Shown here piece by piece: positions 46,039 through 57,696 of a DNA stretch of 64,000 nt (its first letter is position 1; each line of letters opens with the position of its first letter). Source of the DNA: Scilla litardierei (Eukaryota; Streptophyta; Magnoliopsida; Asparagales; Asparagaceae); contig CM061134.1 in the NCBI GenBank assembly GCA_030789695.1, forward strand, positions 63,167,370-63,231,369, read 5' to 3'. Under the pieces are notes generated by a model. That model made no database searches. It was not told the DNA's origin and worked only from the letters and a program-made list of their open reading frames with translations. Both the position numbers and the translations under genes were made by a program.

Positions 46039-47999
46039 GAATCCTTTGTGTGCGTTTTTTAAGGAAACAAATTTGTCTGAACTGACCCTATTAAAGCTAT
46101 CCTAAGGAATCCTAACAGACTTTTCCCATTACCCCAACCTCTCCCCTATCTCACGTCAACAAACCCACGTTCCCCTCTCTCTACCCACGTGACTTCTCTC
46201 TCCCCTCTTTAATAACTGAACTCTAGGGCTAATGGATAGAGGACAGCCTGCAACCCTATAACTACTAGCTTAGATATTTAACCTTTACTTTACCCTAAGC
46301 CTAGGCTTTTAGTTCCCAGGCGCACACAACCTGAGCCGACGTTCTCACCTTACATCAACCCTCTTCTTCCTGTCACCGTGCCCAAACTTCCGTCTCGCCG
46401 TTGGCAACCGCCACGCCCAGGCCCATCACCCAACTCTGGTGACGCTGCAGGACGTCGAGCTTTCCCGCAACCACCTCCCTCTCGTCTGAACCACCGAGCT
46501 CGTTCCGTTCATCGCCCCTGCTCCTCCCCTGCCTCGCAGCGACTCGCCTGAGATCTCACCGCACCTACAATAGTAGAACCGCCGCCACCCCGTTGAACGG
46601 CTCCGACAGAACCCACTTTCGCCGTGACGTCCGTCCGCCATCTGCCGACCAAACCCGTGAGTACTTTTATATAGGTTACGTTATGCATGGAGTTTATTAA
46701 TAGAGGTAGTACACGTGCAGTACTTGAAATAAATTTGCAGTGACACACGAAAAGCAATGAATAAAATTATCTGGCTCTTTTGTTAGCCACTGTCACAATA
46801 ATACAATGATATGATCTAACCTGACCTTGAAAGCAGTTGATAAGCACACAAAAAAAGAATAAAATCATTTGCATCAATTCCTCTATTTATTACAAAAAGA
46901 ACAAAATGCAAGATTTAACAGATACGAACACCATGTGGATACAGTATCAGCTAGTATCCTTCCTGATTCTCCCCGGTGAAAATTTTCTAGTTATCTATCT
47001 GTAATCCCATGTGCAGTACTTCGTGGAGATTTCTTCATAAATATTGCTTTGCTTCGTATATGAACGGTACCCTAAGAACATATAACTAAATTGGTTAGTG
47101 ATAAGTCAGTATGAATATAGTTGTTAAGTCCAATAATGAACCGTAAGTCACTTTCTGATAATTTTTAATTATATAGAGGCAGTATTTATATGAAAGACCT
47201 AATATATTGATCAGGAGCTGCTAACTTAATACCGTAAATCTGATGACGCAGATAGATCCGTGCTACCACAGTCGAGTAACTGAAGGCGACGTGATCCGTT
47301 GCTGTTCTCAGATCCGACGTCAAACTTACACGTGACCGTCGAACCAGGTTGTTGCCTTATACTCGTAGCAACCCAAAACAATACGTCATCTGAACGCTAA
47401 CTAAAAAAATCAGCAACCTAATATCACTAAATTTACTTTTGTGCTCCTTTAAAATGTTGTGCTAATCTAGATCGTCGACCGGACTTTTGACTGTTCACAT
47501 AGGGTAGATATCGACGTAGAAGAATTGTAGAGTAGAATCTGACAATTGAACACCGCATCTTGGAACCGATAGGGTAGTCACGCTTAACCTAGAGATGCAC
47601 CTAATAGGATTGCTAAAACTTGACCTGATACCGTTCCCTTAACTCATTTCAGCGAACCCTACCCGACACTCGGACCGCGACGAAACGCTCCCGACGGACG
47701 GACTCTCGCCGACGAGACGCTCTGGATAGACGACACTCTCGCTACCACAGGCAAGTGTACTCACTTGTACTTTCGGCCGTGTTTAGGCCTTAGACTTTTA
47801 GAACTGTTAGAATGTAAACAAAGAGAACCGGACATGAAATGATAGCGTCCGGGACACCCCCTTGACAGCTTAGACTTGACGACGAAGTGTAAGCACAACA
47901 ACAACTTTTGACACCTTATGGTTTTCCTGTGTGTGCGTACGTGTGGACCCCCTAGAAGAACACTTCCTTATTTGTCATGTCGTGTCTTGTTATACACAG

Positions 48000-48215
48000 C
48001 CTGCGGGTAATAGGGCACTCACCGAGTGATCCCTTGTACGGATACACAGCTTGCGGGTAATAGGGCACTCACTCGACAGAGTGAGTGATCCATTGTACTG
48101 ATACATAGCTTGCGGGTAATATGGCACTCACTTGACAAAGTGAGTGATCCCTTGTACTGATAAATAAGCCTACGGGCGAATAGGGCACTCACTTGACAGA
48201 GTGAGTGATCCTTTG
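48000..48215. repeat. Hairpin-bearing minisatellite (Tekay2 5' LTR)
   Basis: Four units of about 65 bp: GCTTGCGGGTAATAGGGCAC, a palindromic core like CACTCACTCGACAGAGTGAG, then TGATCCNTTGTACTGATA. In sense orientation it is homologous to the Tekay1 arrays. Confidence 0.9.
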
Positions 48216-49159
48216 GCTTATCTTGTCTTGTGCACTTGGGTTGGGGTAGGGTTGAGCGTGCGCACGGGGAGAGGGTCTGATCCCCCTCGAACCGTAAGGC
48301 GTGAACCCTTCGAGTCACACGTGTCTTGTCGTGTCTTGTCTTGTCTTGTCATGCCCTGTCTCGTCTTGTCTTGACCCGTTTAGGTTAGTCTCGTAGTCGA
48401 TAGCACACGCTACGGCTACCGCGTGTCGTGTTTACTTTTCTTGCTCCGTTTACTTTCTTTAAATGCCATGTTATAACCCCGGCATGTTAATCAACCAGTA
48501 AATTGTTGTTTGAAATTAAAAATACACTTACAGTAGAGTCTAACATTTCTGTGTAGACTTTACCTGACGTACAGTTCCTTTTCTCTTGGGTGCTGTACGT
48601 CAGGTGTCGAACCGGAGTTCGTGGACGAGACAGACTTGTCAGAGTACGTGGAGCCTGAGGACGTGCCTGAGGAGGACCAGAGCTAGAGGTTCTTCACGTT
48701 GCCGTTTCAGAGTTTTACTAGTTTTAGTTAGGTGCATAGCACCGTTTACTTTTCTGTCTAGGTTGGGTGCTTGTACCAGTAATTTACTTTCAGTTGTTGT
48801 AGCCGTGTCAGGCTTTTGTTTAGACTCTCAGTACTTTCTGGATGTTGGTTTGAATAAAATGAATGTTTCCTTTTTAGTACTTTTGTTGTTCTGTACTTTT
48901 CTGCAGAGACCTGTTCCTTCGTCTTGGAGTACCACACAGACGCTTATTGGGTTCGAGCCTCACGGCTCTAGCCTAAGCGGGCCTTAGTCACGCTTTGCCT
49001 CTGTAGTTTTGGGAAGCGGGGCGTGACAGGTTTTAGTGGTGGCCCATACAGGTCCTTTTCCATAAAAAGTTCGGAATGATAGAAGTATTTACATTCATTT
49101 TTTAATTATCCAGTTATATGTGCGAGTCTAAGTTGTGTTTTTCCTGTCGTTAGGATGGT

Positions 49160-49625
49160 GGGAGGATGCGAAGCTCGAGATGGACCTTCAGCTGACGGGA
49201 CCATGGATGGCTGAGGTGGCGAGTTTTGCCAATTACTGGACGTTATGAGAGAGATATTTCAGTATCGGTTGGTTGATCAGGCACATCTGATTACCCGTGA
49301 TGCCCAGGCTCCTCTGACTGCACCACTACCACCACTGCGAGGGAACCGACTAGTGGAGCAGTTCAGGCCAACAGCTAGGCCTGCAGTGGGACCCGTTCAG
49401 TTGGTGTCTTTCAAGAGGTCTGGAGCACATGCGCAGAGCCAGAGCAAGGGACCGTGTCATTACTGTGGCAAGCCAGGACATCAGCAGAACGCTTGCAAGA
49501 AGAAGCTGGGATTGTGTCTGGCATGTGGAGCTGCCACACACATCGCTAGAGATTGCCCGAGGCATCTCCATGTGAAAGGCGGAGCGCCAGTTCCAGAGCC
49601 GAGTAGGGCGCCTGCCCCATTTTAG
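49160..49625 (+). pseudogene. Tekay2 Gag C-terminal part with two zinc knuckles
   Basis: Nucleocapsid segment of Gag, which binds element RNA. Two CX2CX4HX4C knuckles are intact: CHYCGKPGHQQNAC (about 49458) and CLACGAATHIARDC (about 49517). The upstream matrix/capsid part is almost entirely deleted: the LTR ends at 49028 and only a short frame starting near 49245 precedes the knuckles. Stop at 49623. Confidence 0.85.
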
Positions 49626-49870
49626 AGAGGAGCTGCTGTCCGTGGACCACCCTTTGCCCCACAGGAGCAAATGTCTCGGCAAGCAGTGCAACTCCGGAGG
49701 CCGGTGTACACCATGACAGCCGGCGAGGCTGAAGACGTGGATGGAGTTATTGCAGGTATTTCTTCAGATCCAGTCTTTCATTTCAAAGTTAGACTTTGTT
49801 AGCATTGTTTGATTGCCTTGTTTGTTAGAGTAGTCTTGTTGGACCTTAGTTCCTTTATACCTTAGGCACC

Positions 49871-50212
49871 ACTCTAGTGTCCTCACACCCGGCTTTGGCC
49901 TTGTTCGACTCCGGTGCATCCATGTGCATCTTATCCAGGAGGTTTGTAACAAGACACTCTATTCCCACCTTACACTTCCAAAGTGTTGGGATATCACCAC
50001 GCGGAACAGAGTGGTGACAGTGAATCCGGGTTGTCGAACGATTCCCTTGGCGGTCAGTGGACATGAACTATTACAGATTTCATTGTCCATGATCTGTCGC
50101 TTTTCGATGTCGTTCTTGGCATCGAATTGCTGGGAGACTTCCACGCTCTGTTTGAATTCCATAGTGAGAAGGTGGCATTCAGGATTCCAGGCCATCTTAA
50201 GTTCGAGTTCTG
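49871..50212 (+). pseudogene. Tekay2 protease (frame-shifted)
   Basis: ALALFDSGASMCILSRRFVT has the D-S-G active site. Similarity to the Tekay1 protease continues in other frames (LPKCWDITTRNRVVTVNPGC, then LGDFHALFEFHSEKVAFRIP), so at least two small indels are present. Confidence 0.85.
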
Positions 50213-50342
50213 GAAGATTGCAAAGCCGATGACGAAGTTGACGAGGAAAGACGTGGAGTTTCATTGGTCGGAAGCTTGTGAGGAGGCTTTAAGCATCTTG
50301 AAGGCGAGGTCATCCTACCTGGTGTGGTTTTTTCATTCTTGA
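50213..50342 (+). pseudogene. Tekay2 RT-RNase H remnant at deletion joint
   Basis: Protease-end sequence (HLKFEF) passes directly into KIAKPMTKLTRKDVEF, the segment that follows RT in Tekay1 (35640). The whole RT catalytic domain is therefore deleted. After EEALSILKA the sequence jumps again towards the integrase linker, removing RNase H. Confidence 0.8.
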
Positions 50343-50527
50343 ATTTGCAGATTCAGTCCACGATCGTGGATCAGATCTAGGCAGCACAGGCAGGAGATCC
50401 AAAGCTGCAGAGGATCAGGAGGCAGGTTGAAGCTGGACTACGGACGGAGTTCGTAATTCATGAGGATGGTTCGCTGAGGTATGGCAGCAGGCTCTGCGTA
50501 CCTGCAGGCGATGTTCGAGAGGAGCTG

Positions 50528-51786
50528 TTGATCGAGGCTCATAGCTCACCATATTCTATACATCCTGGAGGCACCAAGATGTATAAGGACCTCCGTCTGA
50601 ATTACTGGTGGATTGGCATGAAGAGGAGTGTGGCACGGAGCGTTGCCAAGTGTTTGATATGCCAACAGGTGAAGGCTGAGCACCATTGTACGGCTGGATT
50701 GCTACAACCGCTTCCTATCCCGGAGTGGAAGTGGCAACATATCACGATGGATTTCGTGACTGGTTTACCTCAGAGTCCGAAGCAGAACGATGCAGTCTGG
50801 GTGATCGTTGATCGATTGACTAAGTCCGCGCATTTCATCCCATTCCGAGTGGGCCAGTCTACGGAAGTCTTAGCGAGGAAATACCTAGAGGAGATTGTAC
50901 GTTTGCATGGAGTCCCCGTGAGCATCGTGTCTGACAGAGACTCGAGGTTCACATCTCAGTTTTGGAGAAGTCTGCAGAAGAATTTGGGTACGAGTCTGAG
51001 CTTCAGCACGGCGTACCACCCGCAGACTGATGGCCAGTCCAAGAGGATTATTCAGATACTGGAGGATATGCCGCGAGCTTGTACGCTCGAGCTGAAGGGT
51101 TCGTGGGAGGACCATCTTCATTGGATGGAGTTTTCATATAACAACAGCTACCAAGCGAGCATTGGCATGGCGCCGTTTGCTGCCTTATATGGAAAAAAAA
51201 TGTCGATCGCCACTGAGCTGGGATGACATCGAAGATCGGGAGCTGTTGGGTCCAGAGATGATAGTGGAAGCTGTGGATGTCGTGAGAGACATCAGGGAGA
51301 AGCTCAGAGTTGCGCAGGACCGCTTCGAGCATTGGACAGATGCCAAGATGAGACCTTTGGAGTTTCAGCCTGGAGATCACGTCTTCCTGAAGATTTCTCC
51401 GAACCGCGGAGTCATTCGTTTCGGGAAGAAGGGAAAGCTGAGTCCGAGGTATATTGGACCATTCGATGTGATGAAGCGTGTGGGAACAGTGGCCTACCGC
51501 CTTGCTCTGCCACCATCTTTGGTGGGAGTTCACGACGTATTCCACGTATCTCAGCTACGTCGGTACGTCAGTGATCCGTCGCACACGGTTGATTTCTCAG
51601 AGATTACGATCCGTCTGGACCTGACTTATGACCAGCAGTCTGTGCAGATTTTGGACCATCGACAGAATCAATTGAGGAAAAAGGTAGTCGACCTGGTGAG
51701 AGTGATGTGGCGTCACAGATCACCTGGAGAGTCCACTAGGGAACGCGAAGCGGAGATGAGAGAGCGTTTCCCATTTTTAGTTTTCT
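50528..51786 (+). pseudogene. Tekay2 integrase and chromodomain (frame-shifted)
   Basis: Integrase with zinc-finger part (C-LIC in KCLICQQVKAEHH), the core acidic residues TMDFVTGLP (D) and VSDRDSRFTSQFW (D), and HPQTDGQSKRIIQ, where the family has GQSERTIQ: the catalytic Glu is Lys here. A frame shift occurs near 51200 (KKMSIATELG versus KKCRSPLSWDD). The C-terminal domain (GPFDVMKRVGTVAYRLALPP) and the chromodomain (VQILDHRQNQLRKKVVDLVR ... EMRERFPF) follow. Stop at 51786, then a purine tract and the 3' LTR. Confidence 0.9.
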
Positions 51787-51827
51787 GATTAGTAGTGTTG
51801 TGGATTCCGAGGATGGAATCATTCTTT

Positions 51828-51840
51828 TAGTGGGGTAGAA
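51828..51840 (+). promoter_or_regulatory. Tekay2 polypurine tract
   Basis: TAGTGGGGTAGAA immediately before the 3' LTR start at 51841. Confidence 0.65.
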
Positions 51841-52186
51841 TATAACGGTCACTTTCCGACCGTACGTATTTTTAGTGCGTAGCCGTGTTTCGTACGTGTT
51901 TTGTGTATTTGATTTTTATTACTGCTTTCCGTAGCTCGAACACGTGCCCGAACCCCGTATTCTCGACCCTCTCGGAGGCGTGATCACACCGGTATTTTTT
52001 TGTAATTTTAGGGCGTCGCTGGACCTATCTGCAATAACACATTATATATTATTTAAACTTTTTCCATTATTATTATTATTATTTTGAATTCTCCCTGTTT
52101 TGTTTTTTTTTAAAACAAAATCCCAGGGTGTAAGTTTTTTTAAAAAAACAAAACTTTTTACTTAAACTAATAATATCTAAAACTGT

Positions 52187-52245
<59 letters not shown>

Positions 52246-53468
52246 CGAATCCCTTTGTGTGCGTTTTTTAAGGAAACAAATTTGTCTGAACTGACCCTAT
52301 TAAAGCTATCCTAAGGAATCCTAACAGACTTTTCCCATTACCCCAACCTCTCCCATATCTCACGTCAACAAACCCACGTTCCCCTCTCTCTACCCACGTG
52401 ACTTCTCTCTCCCCTCTTTAATAACTGAACTCTAGGGCTAATGGATAGAGGACAGCCTGCAACCCTATAACTACTAGCTTAGATATTTAACCTTTACTTT
52501 ACCCTAAGCCTAGGCTTTTAGTTCCCAGGCGCACACAACCTGATCCCATGTTCTCACCTCACATCAACCCTCTTCTTCGCGTCACCGTGCCCAAACTTCC
52601 GTCTCGCCATTGGCAACCACCATGCCCAGGCCCATCACCTAACTCCGGTGACGCTGCAGGACGTCGAGCTTTCCCGTAACCACCTCCCTCTCGTCTGAAC
52701 CGCCGAGCTCGTTCCGTTCATCACCCCTGCTCCTCCCCTGCCTCGCAACGACTCGCCTGAGATCTCACCGCCCCCGCAATAGTAGAATCGCCGCCACCCC
52801 GCTGAACGGCTCCGACAAAACCCGCTTTCGCCGCGACGTCCGTCCGCCATCTGCCGACCAAACCCGTGAGTACTTTTATATAGGTTATGTTGTGCATGGA
52901 GTTTATTAATAGAGGTAGTACACGTGCAGTACTTGAAATAAATTTGCAGTGACACACGGAAAGCAATGAATAAAATTATCTGGCTCTTTTGTTAGCCACT
53001 GTCACAATAATACAATGATATGATCTAACCTGACCTTGAAAGCAGTTGATAAGCACACAAAAAAAAGAATAAAATCATTTGCATCAATTCCTCTATTTAT
53101 TACAAAAAGAACAAAATGCAAGAGTTAACAGATACGAACACCATGTAGATACAGTATCAGCTAGTATCCTTCCTGATTCTCCCCGGTGAAAATTTTCTAG
53201 TTATCTATCTGTAATCCCATGTGCAGTACTTCGTGGAGATTTCTTCATAAATATTGCTTTGCTTCGTACGTGAACGGTACCCTAAGAACATATAACTAAA
53301 TTGGTTAGTGATAAGTGAGTATGAATATAGTTGTTAAGTCCAATAATGAACCGTAAGTCACTTTCTGATAATTTTTAATTATATAGAGGCAGTATTTATA
53401 TGAAAGACCTAATAAATTGATCAGGATCTGTTAACTTAATACCGTAAATCTGATGACGCAGATAGATC
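51841..53468 (+). mobile_element. Tekay2 3' LTR, first segment
   Basis: Matches 45643-47265 closely, with scattered differences. The (GA)n tract is at 52193-52238. Broken at 53469 by the gag-only Copia. AGATC (53464-53468) is duplicated at 61315-61319. Confidence 0.95.
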
Positions 53469-55781
53469 TGTTGGAAGCAACGATCTAGGATCTCGGTTTG
53501 ATGATGACAAACGTGTCGGTATATCTAATGTGTGTGCTCAGTATGTTTCAGGCTTGGCAAAATGATATACTTTCGATATTTGGCGGATTTGCTATTCGTA
53601 TAGCAAATTGGGAGAGATGGAACGTTTGTGCACAAAGAAATTTGGACCTGGTCCAATATGGGATGAGATGGGTTGAGATGGACTTGATCAAATCTTCTAG
53701 TATGATTCTCAAATATTTGATTCTTCCAAATCCCATTTGAATTTCTATAAGATCAAATTGAATCCAATTTGATTGATTCAAACTTATCCCTAGCCAATTT
53801 CAAAAGTTCTAGTTGGTTGTGCCCTCATCCTAGCCAAACTTTCTCCTATTCAAATTCCTTAGCCAAAACAATTCTATAACATTCAAAGATGGCCTCAAAT
53901 CTTTCCTAAATACTAGGGATCCTATCTTTGACAATTCATCTCCTATACTCTATATAAGCCATCCCCTTAACCCTAATGTTGGTGCGCGGCAAACAAAGGA
54001 AATAGAGGGGCTAAAAATTATTGTGTGCGGCAGCAATCAAAAACCCTAGCCCTGTTATCATCACATCAAGCCGTAAGACCTAGGTCAAGCTATCATCCTA
54101 CACAAACCCTAGCCCTGTACTTTTTCCAAAGCTGCTGCTGTCGAAGCCCTCAACTGTGCAAACTTCTTCAACGTCCACGCGAGCCGTCACCACCATCGAG
54201 TCGGAGAAGAGACCGAACACAGCTGTGATCCCTCTACCACCGTGAGCCCATGCTGCCATGAAGACAAAGCTCTGTTGCCAGCACTCGTGAAACCTTGCCG
54301 CAGTTGCCGTGCAAAGACGAGGCCAAGCCGTCAAGATTGAGTTATCGCCGCAGCTGCAGACCCATCACCGTACACACCATCGATATCTCGCTGCCGTGGA
54401 GTCTCGCCGCCAGTCACCGCTCGGAGAAGACGAGGAAGTCGCCGCCAAACGAAGAGATCGTCGCCGTCGAGAACGAAGTCGAAGCCACCTCTTGAAGATC
54501 ATCGTCGAGAGGTGTTAAAACTCGCCGTTGTCGAAGACGAGAACGTCGCTGCTGCTGTCGAAGTCAGATTATTCATGTCGTCGTCACCGATCGAGCAAAG
54601 CAACCTGTCGCCCTTCAAGTTGGAATCGCCGTCCGAAGTGTTGCCCGCTGCAGCCCTCGAGTTGCTACCGTCGTGGAGATTCATCGGAGAACCGTACGTC
54701 GAAGTTGAAGCTATCACCGTCGCCTGAGATCCACGCTGCTGCCGACGACCACTGCCTCGCCTGAGATCCACGCTGCTGCACGCCATGAAGCGGAGGAGTC
54801 ACTGTCGAGGTGAAGCACCGCCTGCATACCATTGAGCGAGGCGGCGAAGTCCATCGAGTCCGCCGCTGTCGTCGTCGGAGGAGCGAACGCTGCACGCCCT
54901 CACAACTCGACGAAGGGATTTTATTTCGTGCTGACGTGGCTGTTTCTGAGCAATTCAAAGATTGAATCAACGGCGGAGATCTCCCCATGCAAAGTCACGT
55001 GACGGCATCCGTGTAAAACGAAACGAAGATTATTTTCGTTTTTCTCTCGCTGACGTGGCGGGGAATTATTTTGAGAGTTGCTTTGCGCACAGCCCCATGA
55101 ATTAAAAAAGCTGAACAGAATTGCTTAGCGCACCGACCGCCATTTTTACTGAATGCACAGACGGCTGAAGAATAGGATTTGAACTGCAATTGCTTAACGC
55201 ACAGACCAGTGCATATCTTGACATCCAGGAGTCAGATCGAGACACCGTTTGCGTCAGATTGGAGCTGACGACGTGCAGATTGACAGAGACGCCTACACAG
55301 ACACAAACTGAGCATTTCTAAACTCTAAACTCCTTTATTTGTGTCTTAGTGTAACGTTCTCTGTATGGGAAACTTTTACCTATCTTTTGTGACTATTTTG
55401 GGACTTGTCTAGTTGGGACTAGACAAGTGGGACCCAGCTAGTTTGGGACTAGCTGGTAGAAAGCTTTGCTAGGATTGATAGTGAGAGGAAACACTGTGTG
55501 TGGGGTACTGAGAGTCTGGCGAGTGTAGAGACGTAGAGGGTGCTCTGAGCGTGCTCTAACTTGTGACTTTGTACCTATTGCACTATTCAATCTAGTATTT
55601 GCTTTGGGGGCTGGAGTAGGTCGTTGGGACGACCGAACCATGGTAAAATCTGCTGTGTACTCTGTGTCTACTTTTCATTACTCTGGTTGTGCTTTTAACT
55701 GCGTGTGATTTCTCGTGAGTTGCACGAGAATTTTTTATTAGCATATTCACCCCCCCTCTAGGCTAGGATCCAGATCCAACA
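53469..55781 (+). mobile_element. TR-GAG Copia 5' LTR
   Basis: TGTTGGAAGC...GATCCAACA. A TATA-like CTCTATATAAG lies at 53948-53957. The 54100-54950 part is GC-rich and gives long accidental frames in several registers. Confidence 0.95.
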
Positions 55782-55783
55782 GG

Positions 55784-55796
55784 TGGTATCAGAGCC
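55784..55796 (+). promoter_or_regulatory. Primer-binding site (initiator tRNA-Met)
   Basis: TGGTATCAGAGCC, two bases after the LTR end at 55781. Confidence 0.9.
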
Positions 55797-55818
55797 AGTT
55801 TAGTAGATCTAGCCTAGT

Positions 55819-57696
55819 TTGACCATGGACCACATTGATAGTGCTTTTGCTGAGGGTCAGTCTATTTCCCGACCACCTAGATTTAATGGAGGAGATTATA
55901 CTTACTGGAAAAATCGTATGAAAATCTATCTTATTTCTATTGATTATAAAGCTTGGCAAATTGTTGAAAAAGGATATAAATCACCTGTTATCAAAATTGA
56001 AAATACTGAGATGCCTAAACCTGATGATAAGTGGGATGATAATGATTGGAAGCTTTATTCTTTAAATGCTAAAGATATGAACGCTCTTATTTGTGCATTA
56101 GATAAATCTGAATTCAATCGTATCTCACATTGTCTAACTGCGCAGGAAATATGGCATACTTTGGAGGTGACGCATGAGGGAACGTCACAGGTGAAGGAGT
56201 CTAGACTTGCACTTCGGAGCACGGAATACGAGGGATTTTGCATGCTACCATCAGAGATGATATCAGAAATGTTTGCGAGGTTCACCAACATTGTCTACAA
56301 GTCTAGTTCGCTCGGTAAGCCATATTCTAGCCTTGAGCAGGTGAGGAAGATATTAAGAGCTCTGCCAAGCTCTTTCAGGCCTAAAGTCACTGCCATCCAA
56401 GAAGCGAAAGATTTGTCACAGATGAGGGTGGAGGACTTAATAGGAAATTTAATGTCCCACGAGCTTGAATTGCAAAATATTGATTAAAGGGAGAAACCTG
56501 AGGAAAAAGAGAAAGCTACCAAGCCACTTGCTCTGAAAGCTGACGAACGTGAAGATGATGATGATGACATAGCGCTAATGGTCAGAAATTTCAGAAAGTT
56601 TGTCCAGACCAAGCAAGGAAGAGCAGAAATGGCACCCAGGTTTAATCACTCTAACTTTTTTCAGTCGTCTAAGCAAAATTATGATCAGAATACTACTAAT
56701 AGAATGACTTGTTTTAAATGCAAGAAAAGAGGACATCGAATGAGGGATTGCCCACATGAGACAGCTCAGGTAGCTAAAGAAAAGAGAAAATCCAAGGTAT
56801 TTACTTGGGACGTGGATAGCGAAGCTGAGAGCGAGGAGGAGGAACACGAAGCCCATTCATGCATGGCATTGATGGGAATACACGATGAGGTAATTTCTGG
56901 TAGTAAAACTGAACTCCTTACTCTTTGTAAAGAAATGCAAGATAAAATAGTAGAGCTTGAATCCACTATAGATGATTATCAAAATGAGAACTTTGAAATG
57001 CAACAATCTGAATATGAAATGTCTAAAGAGATTGAAAAACTCAAAATTGATATTGTTGCTCGTGACTCTACTATTGACACTCTGAAAAAGGAAAAGTCCA
57101 GTTTTAATGATGAAGCACCTTGTCTCTCTTGCCCTTCCTTGATGAATAATATTAGCATGCTTAAACTTGATTTAATTAAGCTCGAAACTGAAAAAGACTA
57201 TGTGATCAGAGAGCTTAATGATAAATTTTGCATGTTGGATAATGATTTTAAAAGAAAAATGATTGAATTTGAAAAGAAGGAAGAGGAAAACAAGAGAGCT
57301 TTTATAAGTAAATGCACATTGCTTGTGGAAGAAAATAAATTGTTGAAATCCAAATTCTCTAATCTTGAATTGGCCATTAAGAAATTCTCTATGGGAAAAC
57401 AATCGTTGGATAATATTTTAAAGAATCAATTATATGGCAATAATAGAAAAGGACTTGGATTTGGTTTGGAAAATGCCGAAAAGCCAAAATTCAAGAAATT
57501 CCACAATGCACCTTCTATTGCAAAGAACTTATATGCAAAGTGCTTTACTTGTGATAGTGTAGGCCACACTTCATATTATTGTAAATTTAGGAACACAAAC
57601 ATCAAGTTTAAACAAGTGTGGGTTCCTAAAATAAAATTGGCTAACACTAGTGGACCTTGTTGGATTCCAAGGTCACACTTAACACCTTTCATGTAG
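55819..57696 (+). CDS. Copia Gag polyprotein with one in-frame stop
   Basis: Capsid/nucleocapsid protein of a SIRE-like Copia. The start is MDHIDSAFAEG (55825) or the Met two codons upstream, 23-29 bp after the primer site. The UBN2-like core contains FNGGDYTYWKNRMKIYL, IWHTLEVTHEGTSQVKES, EQVRKILRALPSSF and LIGNLMSHELELQ. A single TAA (56485-56487) then interrupts the frame, which stays open for another 400 codons. A zinc knuckle CFKCKKRGHRMRDC (about 56710) and an acidic stretch follow, then a long coiled coil (56900-57400) and a second knuckle-like CFTCDSVGHTSYYC (about 57542). It ends VWVPKIKLANTSGPCWIP. Because the rest is intact, the TAA is either recent or tolerated. Type chosen as CDS with that caveat. 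Confidence 0.85.

Larger units (their letters stand above)
45643..49028 (+). mobile_element. Tekay2 5' LTR
   Basis: 3386 bp. The first 2 kb matches 51841-53468 plus 61320-61720. It contains a (GA)n tract (45993-46036), a hairpin minisatellite (48000-48215) and TCTTG repeats (48317-48370). The end GAAGCGGGGCGTGACA corresponds to Tekay1 LTR ends. Confidence 0.9.

Noticed and set aside
54100..54950. Arg/Ser-rich and Ala/Val-rich frames repeated at 59640-60440
   Set aside because: They are inside the two LTRs of the gag-only Copia. They are open in several frames because of a CG-rich composition with few stops, and have no conserved motif.
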